Source: Arachis hypogaea
Lineage: Eukaryota; Streptophyta; Magnoliopsida; Fabales; Fabaceae
Assembly (NCBI RefSeq): GCF_003086295.3
Contig: NC_092051.1
Span: 10,842,810-10,906,809 of the forward strand
Length of the DNA: 64,000 nt
Reading direction: 5' to 3'
Shown: piece by piece, positions 23,390-35,080 of the stretch
Layout: every line of letters begins with the position of its first letter
Position numbering within the stretch: the first letter of the stretch is position 1
Made by a program: the position numbers and the translations under genes
Notes under the pieces: model-generated
Told to the model about the DNA's origin: nothing
Database searches by the model: none
Seen by the model: the letters and a program-made list of their open reading frames with translations, nothing else

Positions 23390-25000
23390 TGTAGAGGTGC
23401 AGAATATTTACTCACCGCATAATCCAAATTGAGGAGTTCTACTGTTTGTTAGTTAAAAAAAATTATTTAACTTGATATTTTATGAATAACAAATTTATGT
23501 TTAATTGTTTTAGATTCACATTATAATGCTTATATCTTATTTGATTACTTAATTATTGTCTCTAACTACTCAAAAATGTTTGCAAAATTCCTTTTTTTTT
23601 AATTAGTATAATTTGAAATATAATTTAAAATTTAATTTATAATCCCTGTTTTAATTTTGTTGGTTTAATCATCTTTGACGAAATAAAATTTTAAATTTTG
23701 AATGTTAAAAAATAAATAAATAATTCATTTGGATATATATACACGTACATTTTTTTATTAAATAGTTAGTTACCAGAATAATTAAACTTGTTTATAGCAA
23801 TATAAAAAAATTGTTTCGTGAGGAAATGCAAAATATGTGTTTATGTATAAAATACTTATTTACAGATTAATTTTTAGTACATTTATAGTATGATTGTATA
23901 ATTATATGTTGACCGCTATCGTTATAAAATTAAATAAAATATAAAAATATTAAGTGCACATTAAAATTAAATTAATAAAGAATGAGGTAGAAGAAGTTAA
24001 GAATAAGAGGATCATTCCTACTTTCCTAGATCAAGAACTAGGCATCAATCTATATAGCTAGATACATATTATTGTAACATTTGCATTATACTAAGTCAAA
24101 ATAATTAAAAGAAAAATAACAAGATGTATCTTGATAATTGAGTATTAGTATAGCAATAATGGTGGTGCTAATAAGAGATGGCTTAGAGTCATTTTTTTAA
24201 TAACCGTGATGTAGAAAGAAAGAAAAAAAAGGTTGTTTGTTGTTTATGCCATGACATCTAATCCAATAAAAATGTTAAAAATAATTTTTTATAATAATAT
24301 TTATTTATTTTCACTTTAAAAATATAACTTATAAAAAAAGTAATGATTTAAAAAAATAATAATGTTTTTAGATAAAAATAAAATTTTTATAACATGTAAA
24401 AGTTAAATTTTATAATTTACTATCTAATAATAAAAAATATTTTTATATAAAGATAATTATATAATCTTGATTAAAATATTCACTTTTATTTTATATGCTA
24501 GTGTGTATTGCTGCATCACACAATGTAACTTCCTATGTTAGAGAAGATGCTCCTTACTTAGTCTCACTTGACACATGGAGAGGCATTTAATTACATGAAG
24601 GTTGAATTTAATGTGATCTGCAATGACAAAATAATTTGTAAAAGAGAATTCTTAAACCAGCAAGGGAAAGATGTAGAAGTTATTTTTCAGGTATAAGCGT
24701 TTTTTTATATAACTTATATAAGTTGTTTATATTTACCGTATTTTTATATTTTTTATATTTTTTTTGTGTCTCTTTTTTTTTTTCGTAATTTTTTTCGTTA
24801 TCAACACTATCTTTTTCTCCTCCTTCTCTTTCTACTTTTTTTTATTGAATTTTTTTTTTATTTTATCATCAGTTATTTCGTTGTTGAAGATAATAAATAA
24901 TTTAGGTTCAGATTGTCAATTGAATCAAAACAAAATTGATTATTATTTTGAATCTAATTAAGTGGCTAAGGTGTGGTTCAATTTAGAAGAAAAAATATAG
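23390..25000. other. Intergenic, AT-rich
   Basis: It begins with the duplicated 3' flank of copy 2 (to about 23935, ending near TTGACCGCTATCGTTAT, which matches TTGACCGCCATTGTTAT at about 20535). The remainder is non-coding AT-rich sequence. Confidence 0.5.
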
Positions 25001-25990
25001 CATTAGAGAAAATATTTTTCTACAGCAAATTTGAGTGTAGCACGAAGATATTTGGGTGTAACACGAAGATATTTGAGTGTATCTTAAGCATTTTTTGGTG
25101 TATTTTTATTCTCTGCATAATTCAAAACTCTTCCTCTTCATCCTTCTCATCTTTTACTATTTTTTCTTCTTTTTTTTTTATCATTATCACCATTTTCTTC
25201 TTTTTTTTTTATTTATCTTTTTTTTTATTTTATCTTCTCAAGTTTTTTCTTATTTTACTCTCTTAACAAGAATAAAAATAAAAAAATCAAACAAAAAAGA
25301 AGAAGAAACATATAATGCTGCAGAATTACTTGGAAGATGATGAACTTACATTCATTTAACTAAAAGAAAGAAAGAAATAAGAAAAAAAAAGAAGAAGAAA
25401 AAAACGCAACATTAGAGAAAATATTTTTCTGTATTTCCAGCAAATTTGGGTGTAACACGAAGATATTTGGGTATTTTTATTCTAATAAGTTCTGCATAAT
25501 TCAAAACTCTTCATCTTCCTCCTTTTCATCTTCTATTGTTTCTTAGTTTTTTTTTTATCATCATCACCATCTTTTTCTTTTTTTTTTTGTAATTCATCTT
25601 TTTTTTTTATTTTACCTTCTCAAGTTTCTTCTTATTTACTCTCTTAACAAGAATAAAAACAAAAAATCAAACAAAAAAGAAGAATAAACACATAATGCTG
25701 CAGAATTACTTGGAAGAGGATGAACTTACATTCATTTAACTAAAAGAAAGAAAAAAATAAGGAAAAAAAGAAGAAGAAAAAAACACAGCATTAGAGAAAA
25801 TATTTTTCTGTATTTATAGCAAATTTGGGTGTAACACGAAGATATTTGGGTGTATTTTAAGAATTTTTAGGTGTATTTTTATTCTGATAAGTTCTGTATA
25901 ATTCAAAACTCTTCCTTTTCCTCCTCTTCATCTTCTACTGCTTCTTCTTCATTATCATTTTCTTATTTCGTTTTCTTATAATTCTTCTTG
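25001..25990. repeat. Tandem repeat, about 380-410 bp period, 2.5 units
   Basis: ATTAGAGAAAATATTTTTCT recurs near 25002, 25411 and 25790. Each copy is followed by AGCAAATTTGRGTGTA and CACGAAGATATTTGG, then a pyrimidine-rich block (CTTCCTCTTCATC type) and a purine-rich block (AAAGAAAGAAAAAA). Long Phe/Ser-rich ORFs across the pyrimidine tracts are low-complexity artefacts. Confidence 0.75.
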
Positions 25991-28844
25991 GGAGAAAAAA
26001 TCAAACAAAGAAAAAAAATACATAATGTTGCAAAATCAATAGAAAGAAAAGGAGGAAAAAATGTAGCAACAACAACAATAATAAAAAAACAACGATAAAG
26101 ATGAAACACGCGAATAAAAAGAAGGAGAAATACAAAAAAGAAGGAGAAGAAGAAGAAGGAAGAGGAGAAGGAGAATGAGGAATGTGAAAAAGAAGAAGTA
26201 TCTTCCATAATGGTGAGTGAGAGCGCGCTTTAGAAACGGTTGAGTGACGCGCGTGTTATCACGCGTGAATGTAATTTTTGTTAAATTTAGCACAACTTGT
26301 AAGACTTGTAAACTAAAAAGACTCGTATGTATAGCATAACTCGAGATGTAATAGCAATGAGAAGGTCTAATGTGACAATTATAACTTAATTTGTCTAAAT
26401 ATTCTTGGGGACTAGTTAGTTTTATAAATAATTTTAGAAACTAATTTATTTAACAATAAATATTTTAGAGGACAAAATTGATTACAATTTGTCAAGATTA
26501 ATTTATTTTTTTCATAATGTAACACTTAACATTTGACGTAATAATTTAACGTAATACGAACGTAGGATAACTTCATTACGAATTGACAGAATAAAGTAGA
26601 CTAAAAACTAATACGATTTACTGAATTAAATATTAGAAACTAATGAACTAATTTATTTTAGTTGAAAATTAAAGTATTTAGTCTAAAATTTTTAAAAAAT
26701 TAAAATGAGTAAATACTCAAAAATAAAATAACAACCCGAATATTTTATGTTTTGCTTATCAACTAGAAACCCGTTAAGTGTTTTGGATAACCACATTAAT
26801 TACTTTGTGGATTTCTCTAGATTCGTATATTATTATTGACTCATTGAGTCGAATTACCTAACTATTTTACACAAAGTAAATCTGTGACAAGATATGGATC
26901 TCTAAGCCCATTCCTCCCCTTAATTAGGCATGAACAATGAGAAGTCTCACAATATCAATATGAAACCAACCGCACACACACACTTTATCATATTCCCTAG
27001 CTTCTAGTAATTTCAAGTTGACATTCTCTGTCTTCCCCCTTCATACAGTTTGCTAATATGATGTGTAAGAATCCCTCCTCTTTTGGATAAAGTAAGCTTT
27101 CTTGGATATTTTATATATATTCAAGAATTATCCCATCCCTCCCTAAAGTTAATGTGATCACTCATCAGATCAATGCTAGACAAGAGATAATAAAAACCAA
27201 TGCATCAATAGCAATAATATATATGATATATAATAGAAGTAATTTTAATAAATTATAAAAAAAATTATACGTATATCTAATTATATAATAATAAATTAAT
27301 AAAAATTATTATTTTTTATATTGACAATACAAATAATTATAAAAAATAGATGTAATTAATAAATGTATAAAATATTTTATATGATCGTCACTAAAATTAT
27401 AGTTTTAAGAATAAGATCGAATTGATTGGTTTAATCGAATTAATTGAAAATCGATTATCAAATTAATTCGGTCTAAATAAAAAATTAATTGGCAACAAAT
27501 AGATCAAAGACAAAAAAATTTAATTAGTATATATCAGTTAATCGATCGAATTGGTATCTTTTTAGTAGTTAATCGATTTAAAATAATAAAATACAATTTT
27601 TTTTCAAAAACAAATTATATATTTTACATAAAAATATATTATTTTATTATTATCGGTTTGATTTCAATTAAATTTTTAAATTTTTGAATTCTAGCTTTAT
27701 TAATTTAACAATTTCGTTACGTTACCAACAATATTTCTGCCAACTTCTATCAATTCTAGTTTATAATTGTATTTAATGGAAGTGTCTTTGTGGATGTGTC
27801 TAATAAAAATGTCTTTTTTATGACTTGTTTAATAGAAGTGTCTTTATAAATATATTTTCTGGATGTATCTCTTTATACATATGTTTAAAATATAATAATT
27901 AATTATTATTGGTAATAAGTTAACAGACTATATGTTAGTACCCTATACTTTTTCTTAATTTAATGATGATCCGTTTTTTAGAACCTTGGTAAAATTAAGC
28001 TCTACATAATATGAGTGATTAATTATAGTGTCGTTACATTCACACTCCCCAGTTTCTAAATTTGAAGAATCTTTTTTCCCTCCCCATAACTAAAGGGGCA
28101 AATACTCATATCCAAGAATGTCGGACCTAACAACTATTTATGGATTCCGATTCCATGAATCTGATGCAGGGACCAAATATAGATGAGAAAGTAAGAAAAA
28201 GTGGAATGGAAAATAAAATAGATAAACTCACTCTTGATGAGTAGTCTTATCTGATCTTCAATTCCTCCACATCACCTTCTCTCTCTTGAAGCCAAGCTAG
28301 CAGATAGCTTCATCATGTTCAGAAAACAAATGCATGACACTTGAAGACTTTGTTCAATATAACTGGAATCTAAATTATTATTAGCTCCATAATCATTTGC
28401 CCTTTATATAGTTTATGCTTTTTGGGCAGCCCCACTTTTTATTTTGCATCATGCTCTTTTAATTTAGAAGTATAGGCTGTATCTGTAATAACCTTAGAGG
28501 ATGAAATATGTCATAATTTAACAAAATAATTGCTATAGTGTTTAAAAGATTATGTCTAATTTATTAAAAAAAATTAATATTTAATTTTAAAAATATAAAA
28601 ATAAATATTTTTAAATGTTTAAAATTTATTATAAAAATAAATTAGATAAAATTTAGACTTCAAATAATAAGTACTGTAGAATTCAAAGTTGAATAATATC
28701 TTGGGTTTATCTTTCTTTGGTAGTTATATATCGTTAGTTAGTCGGTTACTTTATGAATACTCATCCTGACACGTATATCATTCTTTTCCTCTGACCTTTC
28801 ATTTCGTTAATTAATTAATAATATTTATTAATTGTAATCTTTAG
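25991..28844. other. Intergenic; no gene recognised
   Basis: Purine-rich tail of the tandem repeat, a GC-rich patch with a CGCGTG-TTAT-CACGCG inverted repeat (about 26252-26267), then AT-rich sequence. Near 27775-27895, GTGTCT-type motifs recur at short intervals. Nothing codes for a recognisable product. Confidence 0.5.
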
Positions 28845-29020
28845 TCAATGAATAATAATTTAAATGGTATAGATTCTTCATATTCAATTAAAAGGTTGCG
28901 GGTTTGAGTCTCCTATCTTTCTAAATTTTTGCTAATAAATAATAGCTCAAATGGCATAGTCCCCATACTCAATTAAGAGATTGCGAGTTCGAGTTTCCTA
29001 TCTTTGATAAAATAAAAAAA
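28845..29020 (+). mobile_element. Two head-to-tail tRNA-derived SINE-like units
   Basis: Unit 1 (about 28845-28920) has TTTAAATGGTATAGAT and GGTTGCGGGTTTGAGTCTCC. Unit 2 (about 28931-29006) has TAGCTCAAATGGCATAGT (box A-like) and TTGCGAGTTCGAGTTTCC (box B-like), then TATCTTTGATAAAATAAAAA. They are homologous to 15285-15365 on the opposite strand. The spacing of the boxes fits a tRNA-derived Pol III promoter. They are not a functional tRNA: no full cloverleaf is seen. Confidence 0.6.
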
Positions 29021-29769
29021 AAATCTCTAATGCCGATATTTGATTCCATAATTAGTTTAACATATTTAATCGACAGTATATGGCATTGATTTTGTGCCAC
29101 CTGCCTCTAAGAAGTTTTGCTTATCTAATAATATTATTCTAATTCTGTTGATATATATTATATATAATATACGAGAGTTTTATATGTTGATATTTTTATT
29201 AAAATTTTGTCAGTATTTAATTATTAAAAAAATATATAATTTTATAATATTAAATATAATTTTATATTATTAAAAATATTAATAATAATTAATTAATTAT
29301 TATAAATCACAAAATATATATACTGATCTCTACCACTACTACTGATATAATATATATTTGATGCTAAAAGAGTAGTCTCTTTGGACAAATAAATTAATAC
29401 ACATTGTTTTTATTCCAAGGTTTGATTGCATGTACGGCCATCTATCTATTCCCAAGATAGATTTAAAATTGAATTATTATCACTAACATAGTTAGATGCT
29501 AAATGCAACTTGTTCATATAGAATTTGCAGTGTCACCATCGACCAAATGATCACTTAGCAGCATTATTTGATTTATTTCCCTATTCTTATCCAACCAACT
29601 ATCTGATCTCAAGCAACCCTTTTTCTCTATAATTTATTAATATATGTATGTATGTGTTTCTCTTTCCTATATATCCATTTAACTATACAAACAAAATTAA
29701 TAAAATAAAATAAAATATAATGCAATAATAACCCACAACCATGCATATGAGTATATGACCAACAACCAC
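29021..29769. other. Upstream region of glutaredoxin gene 1
   Basis: AT-rich, with no ORF. It presumably includes promoter elements of the glutaredoxin gene, but no specific site can be named with confidence. Confidence 0.45.
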
Positions 29770-29777
29770 TATAAATA
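29770..29777 (+). promoter_or_regulatory. TATA box of glutaredoxin gene 1
   Basis: TATAAATA lies 95 bases before the ATG at 29865, a good distance for a short 5' UTR starting near 29800. Confidence 0.7.
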
Positions 29778-29864
29778 AGAGGTGAATGAAATCTCAAAAA
29801 TCCACCAGCACCAAATAAGCACTTATTTCACAAGTAGCAAGCAAGAAAGAAATCTTGGTTGTAA

Positions 29865-30173
29865 ATGGATAGAGTGAGGGATTTGGCATCAAAGAAGGCA
29901 GCAGTAATATTCACAAAGAGTTCATGTTGCATGTGCCACAGCATAAAGCAACTGTTCTATGAGCTAGGAGCAAGCCCAGCAGTGCATGAGATTGATAAGG
30001 ATTCATATGGAAGGGAAATGGAATGGGCCTTGAGGACTTTGGGTTGTAACCCTTCAGTGCCAGCAGTTTTCATTGGTGGAAACTTTGTTGGTTCATCAAA
30101 GGATGTAATATCCCTCCATGTTGATGGAACACTCAAACAAATGCTCATGGATGCTAAGGCCATATGGTTCTAG
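29865..30173 (+). CDS. CC-type (class III) glutaredoxin, CCMC active site
   Basis: An intronless 102-aa protein, the usual size for plant CC-type glutaredoxins. It starts MDRVRDLASKKAAVIFTKSS. The active site CCMC is at about residues 22-25 (SSCCMCHS), the cis-Pro region at about 66-72 (VPAVFIGG) and the glutathione-binding GG follows. It ends DAKAIWF, resembling the C-terminal ALWL-type motif that in ROXY proteins is linked to TGA transcription-factor interaction. Known for the family: small redox proteins or adaptors in nucleus and cytosol that regulate TGA factors, in development, nitrogen signalling and stress. A paralogue follows at 32876 on the same strand. Which member it is cannot be settled here. 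Confidence 0.93.
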   Translation: MDRVRDLASKKAAVIFTKSSCCMCHSIKQLFYELGASPAVHEIDKDSYGREMEWALRTLGCNPSVPAVFIGGNFVGSSKDVISLHVDGTLKQMLMDAKAIWF

Positions 30174-31545
30174 CTACCTACCTACCTATCATCATCATCA
30201 TCAAAATTAAACAAATTAAGCTCCTATTATATATACACCAAAAGTGGTGTTATCAAAGGAGCTTTTTGCTTTTTACTTCTTTTTTTTTTTTTTTTCTAGC
30301 AGACAATTATCTGGGGCACCCTTTTTCTTTTTCTTGTGTGTGTGTCCTGTTTGTTTGATCACTTATGAAAATCAAACTTGTCTGTATAAAAAAGAATGTC
30401 TTTTGTTTTAATTTGGTACCCTTTTTTGTTTTCCTTTAATGATGAGAGTTTAATAAGTACATAGTTCTTTGTGTATGTCTACCAGGGTTATGAATCATGA
30501 TCATCAATTCATCATCAACATATGATGTTAATGCAAATGTTACACCCAATATAATGTTGCATGCTCTAAAGATACTAAACAATAATACACTCACCACTCC
30601 ATATACTGTATTGGCATATTGCTATCAACTTTGGTAAGAATAAAGTAGCTAGACAGGGAGAGTATCACTTTCAGGTATCATTCATTTAGTAGTAGATCAG
30701 CAGTGGTATTTGTAATTATATACATTTCAGATCTATTTGTGATTATATACCCCCTTTTAATTGACCAACTGACCGAGTTAATATAATTTTTTACCATTAA
30801 ATGGAATATAAAATTTAAATTCATATTTATTTAATGGTCTAAAAAGTCAAACTCATTATTGTTGTAAATAAATAGTGAATTTAAAGAGTTTTTTTTTTCT
30901 CTTTTAATTAGTAATTAATTGTGTTATATATTTAAATTAGTTATCTGTATAAAATTATATATTAAAATATATAGTATATAATAAAAAATAAATAAATCAA
31001 ATAATATATATATAAAATAATTAATTTAATAGTTAATTTTTGACTTGAACATAACATATTTGTTTGACAATATAGAATCCTAAAGTAGTTAAATAGAAAT
31101 ACCATTTTTGTCAGTAACAAGGAATAAAATGGAGCCATAACAAGTGTGTGACTATAAACAATGCATGACTTTTATTATTCCAAGTGTGTGAAAGATATAA
31201 GTAGGGGTTGATTCGTAACCGCTAAATTATTTGGGCATCCGGTCCAAGCTAAGGGATATAAATCATGGCACTAAGCTTTGCTATGTATAAGCCATGTTTT
31301 ATAATTCAAACTTCATATATAGCTAGGAATGCTTAATTACCTTCATAAGCTTGAGTGTGTGTGAGAGAGAGATTCTACATCTAGCACTTTATGTCTCATT
31401 ATTATTATTATTATTATTCCTTCATATCCAACAAACTATGCCTGCATATATAAAATTATATAATCCAAAGTTACTATTTCTAAAATAATTTATCTGCATG
31501 AGCACTACGTGCAAGTGCAATTGTCAAGCATGCATATTTATTAAG
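30174..31545. other. 3' UTR and spacer between glutaredoxin genes
   Basis: The first 250-300 bp look like a 3' UTR (T-rich, AATGATGAG-type sequence near 30440). The rest is AT-rich spacer with no gene. Confidence 0.5.
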
Positions 31546-31670
31546 TTGGTGGATACAGTTGAGTTCACACGAAATTGATATCTGAGAGCTATTAGATGAA
31601 AATTTAGTCAAATCATCTGACGACTCAGATATTAACTTCACGTAAAATCAATTCCACTTGAATTTTCACC
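31546..31670. mobile_element. Small foldback MITE-like element
   Basis: The left half (GGTGG...TTGATATCTGAGAGCT..TTAGATGA) is the imperfect inverse of the right half (TCATCTGACGACTCAGATATTAA...TTTTCACC). The two arms almost touch, giving a foldback of about 125 bp. No clear target duplication is resolved. Confidence 0.55.
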
Positions 31671-32523
31671 TATTAAGTTACTAAAAAATTTTTAAAGAGA
31701 AATTAAGTGAGAGAATAAAAGATGCATGATAAATTTTCATATTCAATTCAAAATTTTAAAGCATCAATTGAATAAATTTTTTATCTTATAAATTTTTTAC
31801 TTTTTTTATTTTCTTCGATGTGAGACTAATTTTATACACTCTTCACACTTATAAGTTATAACATTAAGATGTAAGTATATACATCCATACCCTTATATAT
31901 AGGTATAGTATACGTATACTAATTCCATGTATGTGTATGATAAAAAGCTGGTTTGAGTAGTGAGAGAGAATCATACAAGTTGGGTGGGTGGAACATGAAG
32001 AATGAAGAATCTCACAGCCACCGAAAGCCAACTCATCCCTTCTGCACAAGGATTCAAAGCTCTTATTAATTATATATGCATCAGAATCGGGTTTAAATTG
32101 ACCATCCCTATTAACAATAAGCATTTCGAACATTATTCTATTTACATTATGCAAATTCATAAAATTAAATTAAATCATGATGCCAAATTGCATATTATAT
32201 ATCTTTATTCACTCCAGGATATCGTTTTCATTTCATTCGTCCATGCTGAATAAAAATAATCTTATACTATATGGTTGGTGTCATGCATATATAGCCAGAG
32301 ACTACTATGCAGTATGTATATATATATATATATATAATTATTGAAGGCATATGCGTGTTAATATGTCTTCCCAACTTGCTCAAAACCGAATAGGGATCAT
32401 TCATCATCATCATCACTAATTAGTTGGGTATCTATAAAGCAAAACCTCTTTTCAGTGTTTGTGTATGTGCCATTGCTCTTATTGCATCAAAGAAAGTGAT
32501 GGTTCTTATTATAAACTTGTCCC
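31671..32523. other. Upstream region of glutaredoxin gene 2
   Basis: No gene. It includes a (TA)10 run at about 32317-32336. Small ORFs on both strands near 31864-32253 overlap each other and show no known motif. Confidence 0.45.
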
Positions 32524-32531
32524 TATAAATA
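32524..32531 (+). promoter_or_regulatory. TATA box candidate of glutaredoxin gene 2
   Basis: TATAAATA, the same octamer as in gene 1. It lies 352 bases before the ATG at 32876, so the transcript would have a long leader. A leader intron at about 32723-32821 (GTAATC...TTCTGGAACAG) would shorten it. Confidence 0.55.
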
Positions 32532-32650
32532 GTCTAGTACATACACCATCTCATTTCAAATAACCTCATCAACCTTCATATATATACATTAAAAAAGAAA
32601 TTCTATATATATATATATTTCCCAAATTTCCTCCTTTATCACCCCAGAAC

Positions 32651-32700
32651 AAACCATTGGATCGAATTCAAACTCAGTATTGAATTCGGTCTAATGGTTT
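32651..32700 (+). promoter_or_regulatory. 21-bp leader hairpin upstream of glutaredoxin gene 2
   Basis: Arms 32651-32671 (AAACCATTGG..GAATTCAA) and 32680-32700 (TTGAATTC..AATGGTTT) pair over 21 positions around an 8-nt loop. Two positions are not Watson-Crick, but both become G-U wobble pairs in plus-strand RNA, so the stem is continuous in the transcript. It lies between the TATA candidate and the ATG, in the presumed 5' UTR. It could also be the scar of a tiny inverted-repeat element. Confidence 0.6.
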
Positions 32701-32875
32701 GGGAGTTCTAAATAAGTCTAAGGTAATCTAAATTCTAAACTCTAAACACTTACATATATAACTTGGATTTTCTTTTTCTTCTTGTATAACATTATGTTTT
32801 GTTTTTTTCCTTCTGGAACAGAATTTTGTACATACATAATAGTACTAGCTAGTAGTTGATCATCAAGATTTGAAG

Positions 32876-33184
32876 ATGGAGAAGGTGACAAGGTTGGCAT
32901 CTGAGAAAGGGGTGGTGATCTTCACAAAAAGCTCATGCTGTTTGTGCTATGCAGTGAACATTCTGTTCCAAGAAATAGGGGTGAGTCCAGTGGTTCATGA
33001 GATTGATCAAGACCCTGATGGAAGGGAAATGGAGAAGGCTCTAATGAGGCTAGGTTGCAATGCACCTGTGCCTGCAGTGTTCATTGGAGGGAAGCTAATG
33101 GGGTCCACCAATGAAATCATGTCCATGCACCTAAGTGGTTCACTCACTCAACTCCTCAAGCCATACCAAACTTCATTATCTTGA
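32876..33184 (+). CDS. CC-type (class III) glutaredoxin, CCLC active site
   Basis: 102 aa, starting at the ATG at 32876 (MEKVTRLASEKGVVIFTKSS); a TTG two codons earlier is not needed. The active site CCLC is at about residues 22-25, VPAVFIGG at about 66-73, and REMEKAL and MSMHLSGSL match the glutaredoxin fold. It is a paralogue of the gene at 29865 with the same orientation and length. It differs at the C-terminus: it ends LKPYQTSLS and lacks an ALWL-like tail. Its 3' UTR carries a (GTA)n run near 33256 and a (TC)n run near 33284. The family role is TGA-factor-linked redox regulation; without the tail motif that interaction may differ. Confidence 0.93.
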   Translation: MEKVTRLASEKGVVIFTKSSCCLCYAVNILFQEIGVSPVVHEIDQDPDGREMEKALMRLGCNAPVPAVFIGGKLMGSTNEIMSMHLSGSLTQLLKPYQTSLS

Positions 33185-33662
33185 AACAAATGGAAAATTC
33201 ATGAATGAAGTAGTCCTCATCAGTCATAATAAACTGGCTTGAACTTACTTAATTAGTAGCAGTAGTAGTAGTAGTATTAATTAGTCTCTCTCTCTCTCTC
33301 TATGTAGTGTTTTTAATGTATGAAAGTTGTGCTCTCTAGCATTTGATTATTATAGCTATCATGTATCATGTAATCTGATAAATATTATAATTATTCTTAA
33401 TGAAGTTTGATTTATCCAAAATGCTACAACTTCCCATTTTATTTGATCACTCTTTCTTCAATCTGTTGTTAAGATCAATAACTATGACAAAAGACTAATT
33501 AAAAGAATGCAAATCGTTCTCAATGTTCATGCATATGCTATAGCCTCATATGCAGAAACAGGATGAGAAAAAGTGTAATGTAAAATAGAAAAGCATTTCA
33601 AGCTTTGACAATTGTTTCAAAGAGAGAATAGAATAGAATAGCATAGTGACTTATCAGGCTAC

Positions 33663-33724
<62 letters not shown>

Positions 33725-34936
33725 TAACAATGATATAATAATAAGAAATATTGTTCTGGCATTAACTTTTTGTATCTGATAGCTAGCTTTGTCCACACAT
33801 TTAAAAGCTTACAGGGAAGTTCTCACCTTTTTGTGGTGTGGTCTTGCAGATTCTTCAACTTTATCCCTCATAAAGAATGGCATTACATTCCTTACCCCCC
33901 CTCCCTTTTTTTTAGTTATCATGCATTTGGTTTTATTCTCTTTTTTGCCTTTTTCGTTTTTTCCACTAGCATCAGTCAATATCGAATTCTGGGGAAAGCA
34001 TTATCTCTGTTCTATGAACTAGTGCTGTGAAAACTAATCCACCATTTTTCCACAAAATTCCTTTCATAATGCTAGTTTATTTATATATTTATGCACATAC
34101 ACACACAAGATTATCTAGTTAAAACATGACATGAAGCACCAAACAATGGCTAATTAATATATATATATATATATTTAAGTGAATATTATACACGATACTT
34201 TTTTATTGTAAAAATATTTATTGATTTTTCTATACCAATATATATACATACAACAAAAAAAAATGAAACTTTATCTCATTAGTTGGGATTGATTATATAA
34301 ATTAAATGATATTATTGTATTTTATCAATATGTATCGTTTTACTGTGAAATAATTTAAATTTAAATTTTTTTGTTATAGTCTTTTTTAATTTTTACCACT
34401 AGTCTACTTTCAATCTGATATGTTATTTTAATCAAATGCTATGCTTCATTTTTTATTCACATATTATTCAAATTCTTTGAGACAAGATTTTATAATCTTT
34501 TTAATAATAATGCTATTCATTTTATGAAATTCTATGATAGATATTAAATTTAAAAATATATCAAGTATTTTAAATATTTTAATAATTTTAATTATTAATC
34601 TCAGTTATAAAATATATACAAAATTAAAATTAATGGTTAAAATAACTAGCACACTTGAAAATATCAGAACTCTTCAAATGTTTGCTCTAATTTTTGTTTT
34701 TTCTCCTATTTTTGAGTGGTCGATATTATAGACATAATCAATGAAAGAGTAATGCTAAATATTTCTTATTTTTACTTGGCTTGTGTGGGCTTTTTTTTTT
34801 TTGTATATTGTATATGGAAATAAAAGTGGTGATATATTTTAATATTGTAATTTTTTGTGTTTTTCAAAAGTGCGAAAGATACACAAATTGGAGGGTCTGA
34901 TTTCTATACTTTAAATTTTTTAATTTTTTTTAACAG
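33185..34936. other. 3' UTR of glutaredoxin gene 2 and intergenic DNA
   Basis: The first 200-250 bp are a probable 3' UTR. The rest is AT-rich. Overlapping small ORFs at 33770-34030 have no family signature. Confidence 0.5.
33663..33724. repeat. (AAT)n microsatellite
   Basis: About 20 uninterrupted AAT/ATA units. No SINE-like body is seen next to it, unlike the tract at 15201. Confidence 0.9.
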
Positions 34937-35080
34937 AAATCTCTCGGTCCGATTTCTGTTCTCTCACAAATCCTTCGATCCGATTTCACAAATTTCTCAG
35001 TCTGATTTCTGTATCCTCATAAATCGGACGGTCCAATTTCTGTACTTTTCACAAATCGAATAGTTTGATTTTTGTTTATC
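34937..35080. repeat. Degenerate minisatellite, about 31 bp
   Basis: Five units of the type AAATC..TCGGTCCGATTTCTGT..CTCAC. Individual units are 22-32 bp and diverged. Confidence 0.7.

Noticed and set aside
24764..25340. Phe/Ser-rich ORFs resembling membrane proteins
   Set aside because: They translate pyrimidine-rich tandem repeat tracts.
25001..25990. CRISPR-like array
   Set aside because: Units are about 390 bp, with no short constant repeat plus unique spacers and no cas genes; this is plant DNA.
28931..29006. Functional tRNA gene
   Set aside because: Box A- and B-like motifs are present, but acceptor and anticodon stems do not pair as a cloverleaf; a SINE-like origin fits better.
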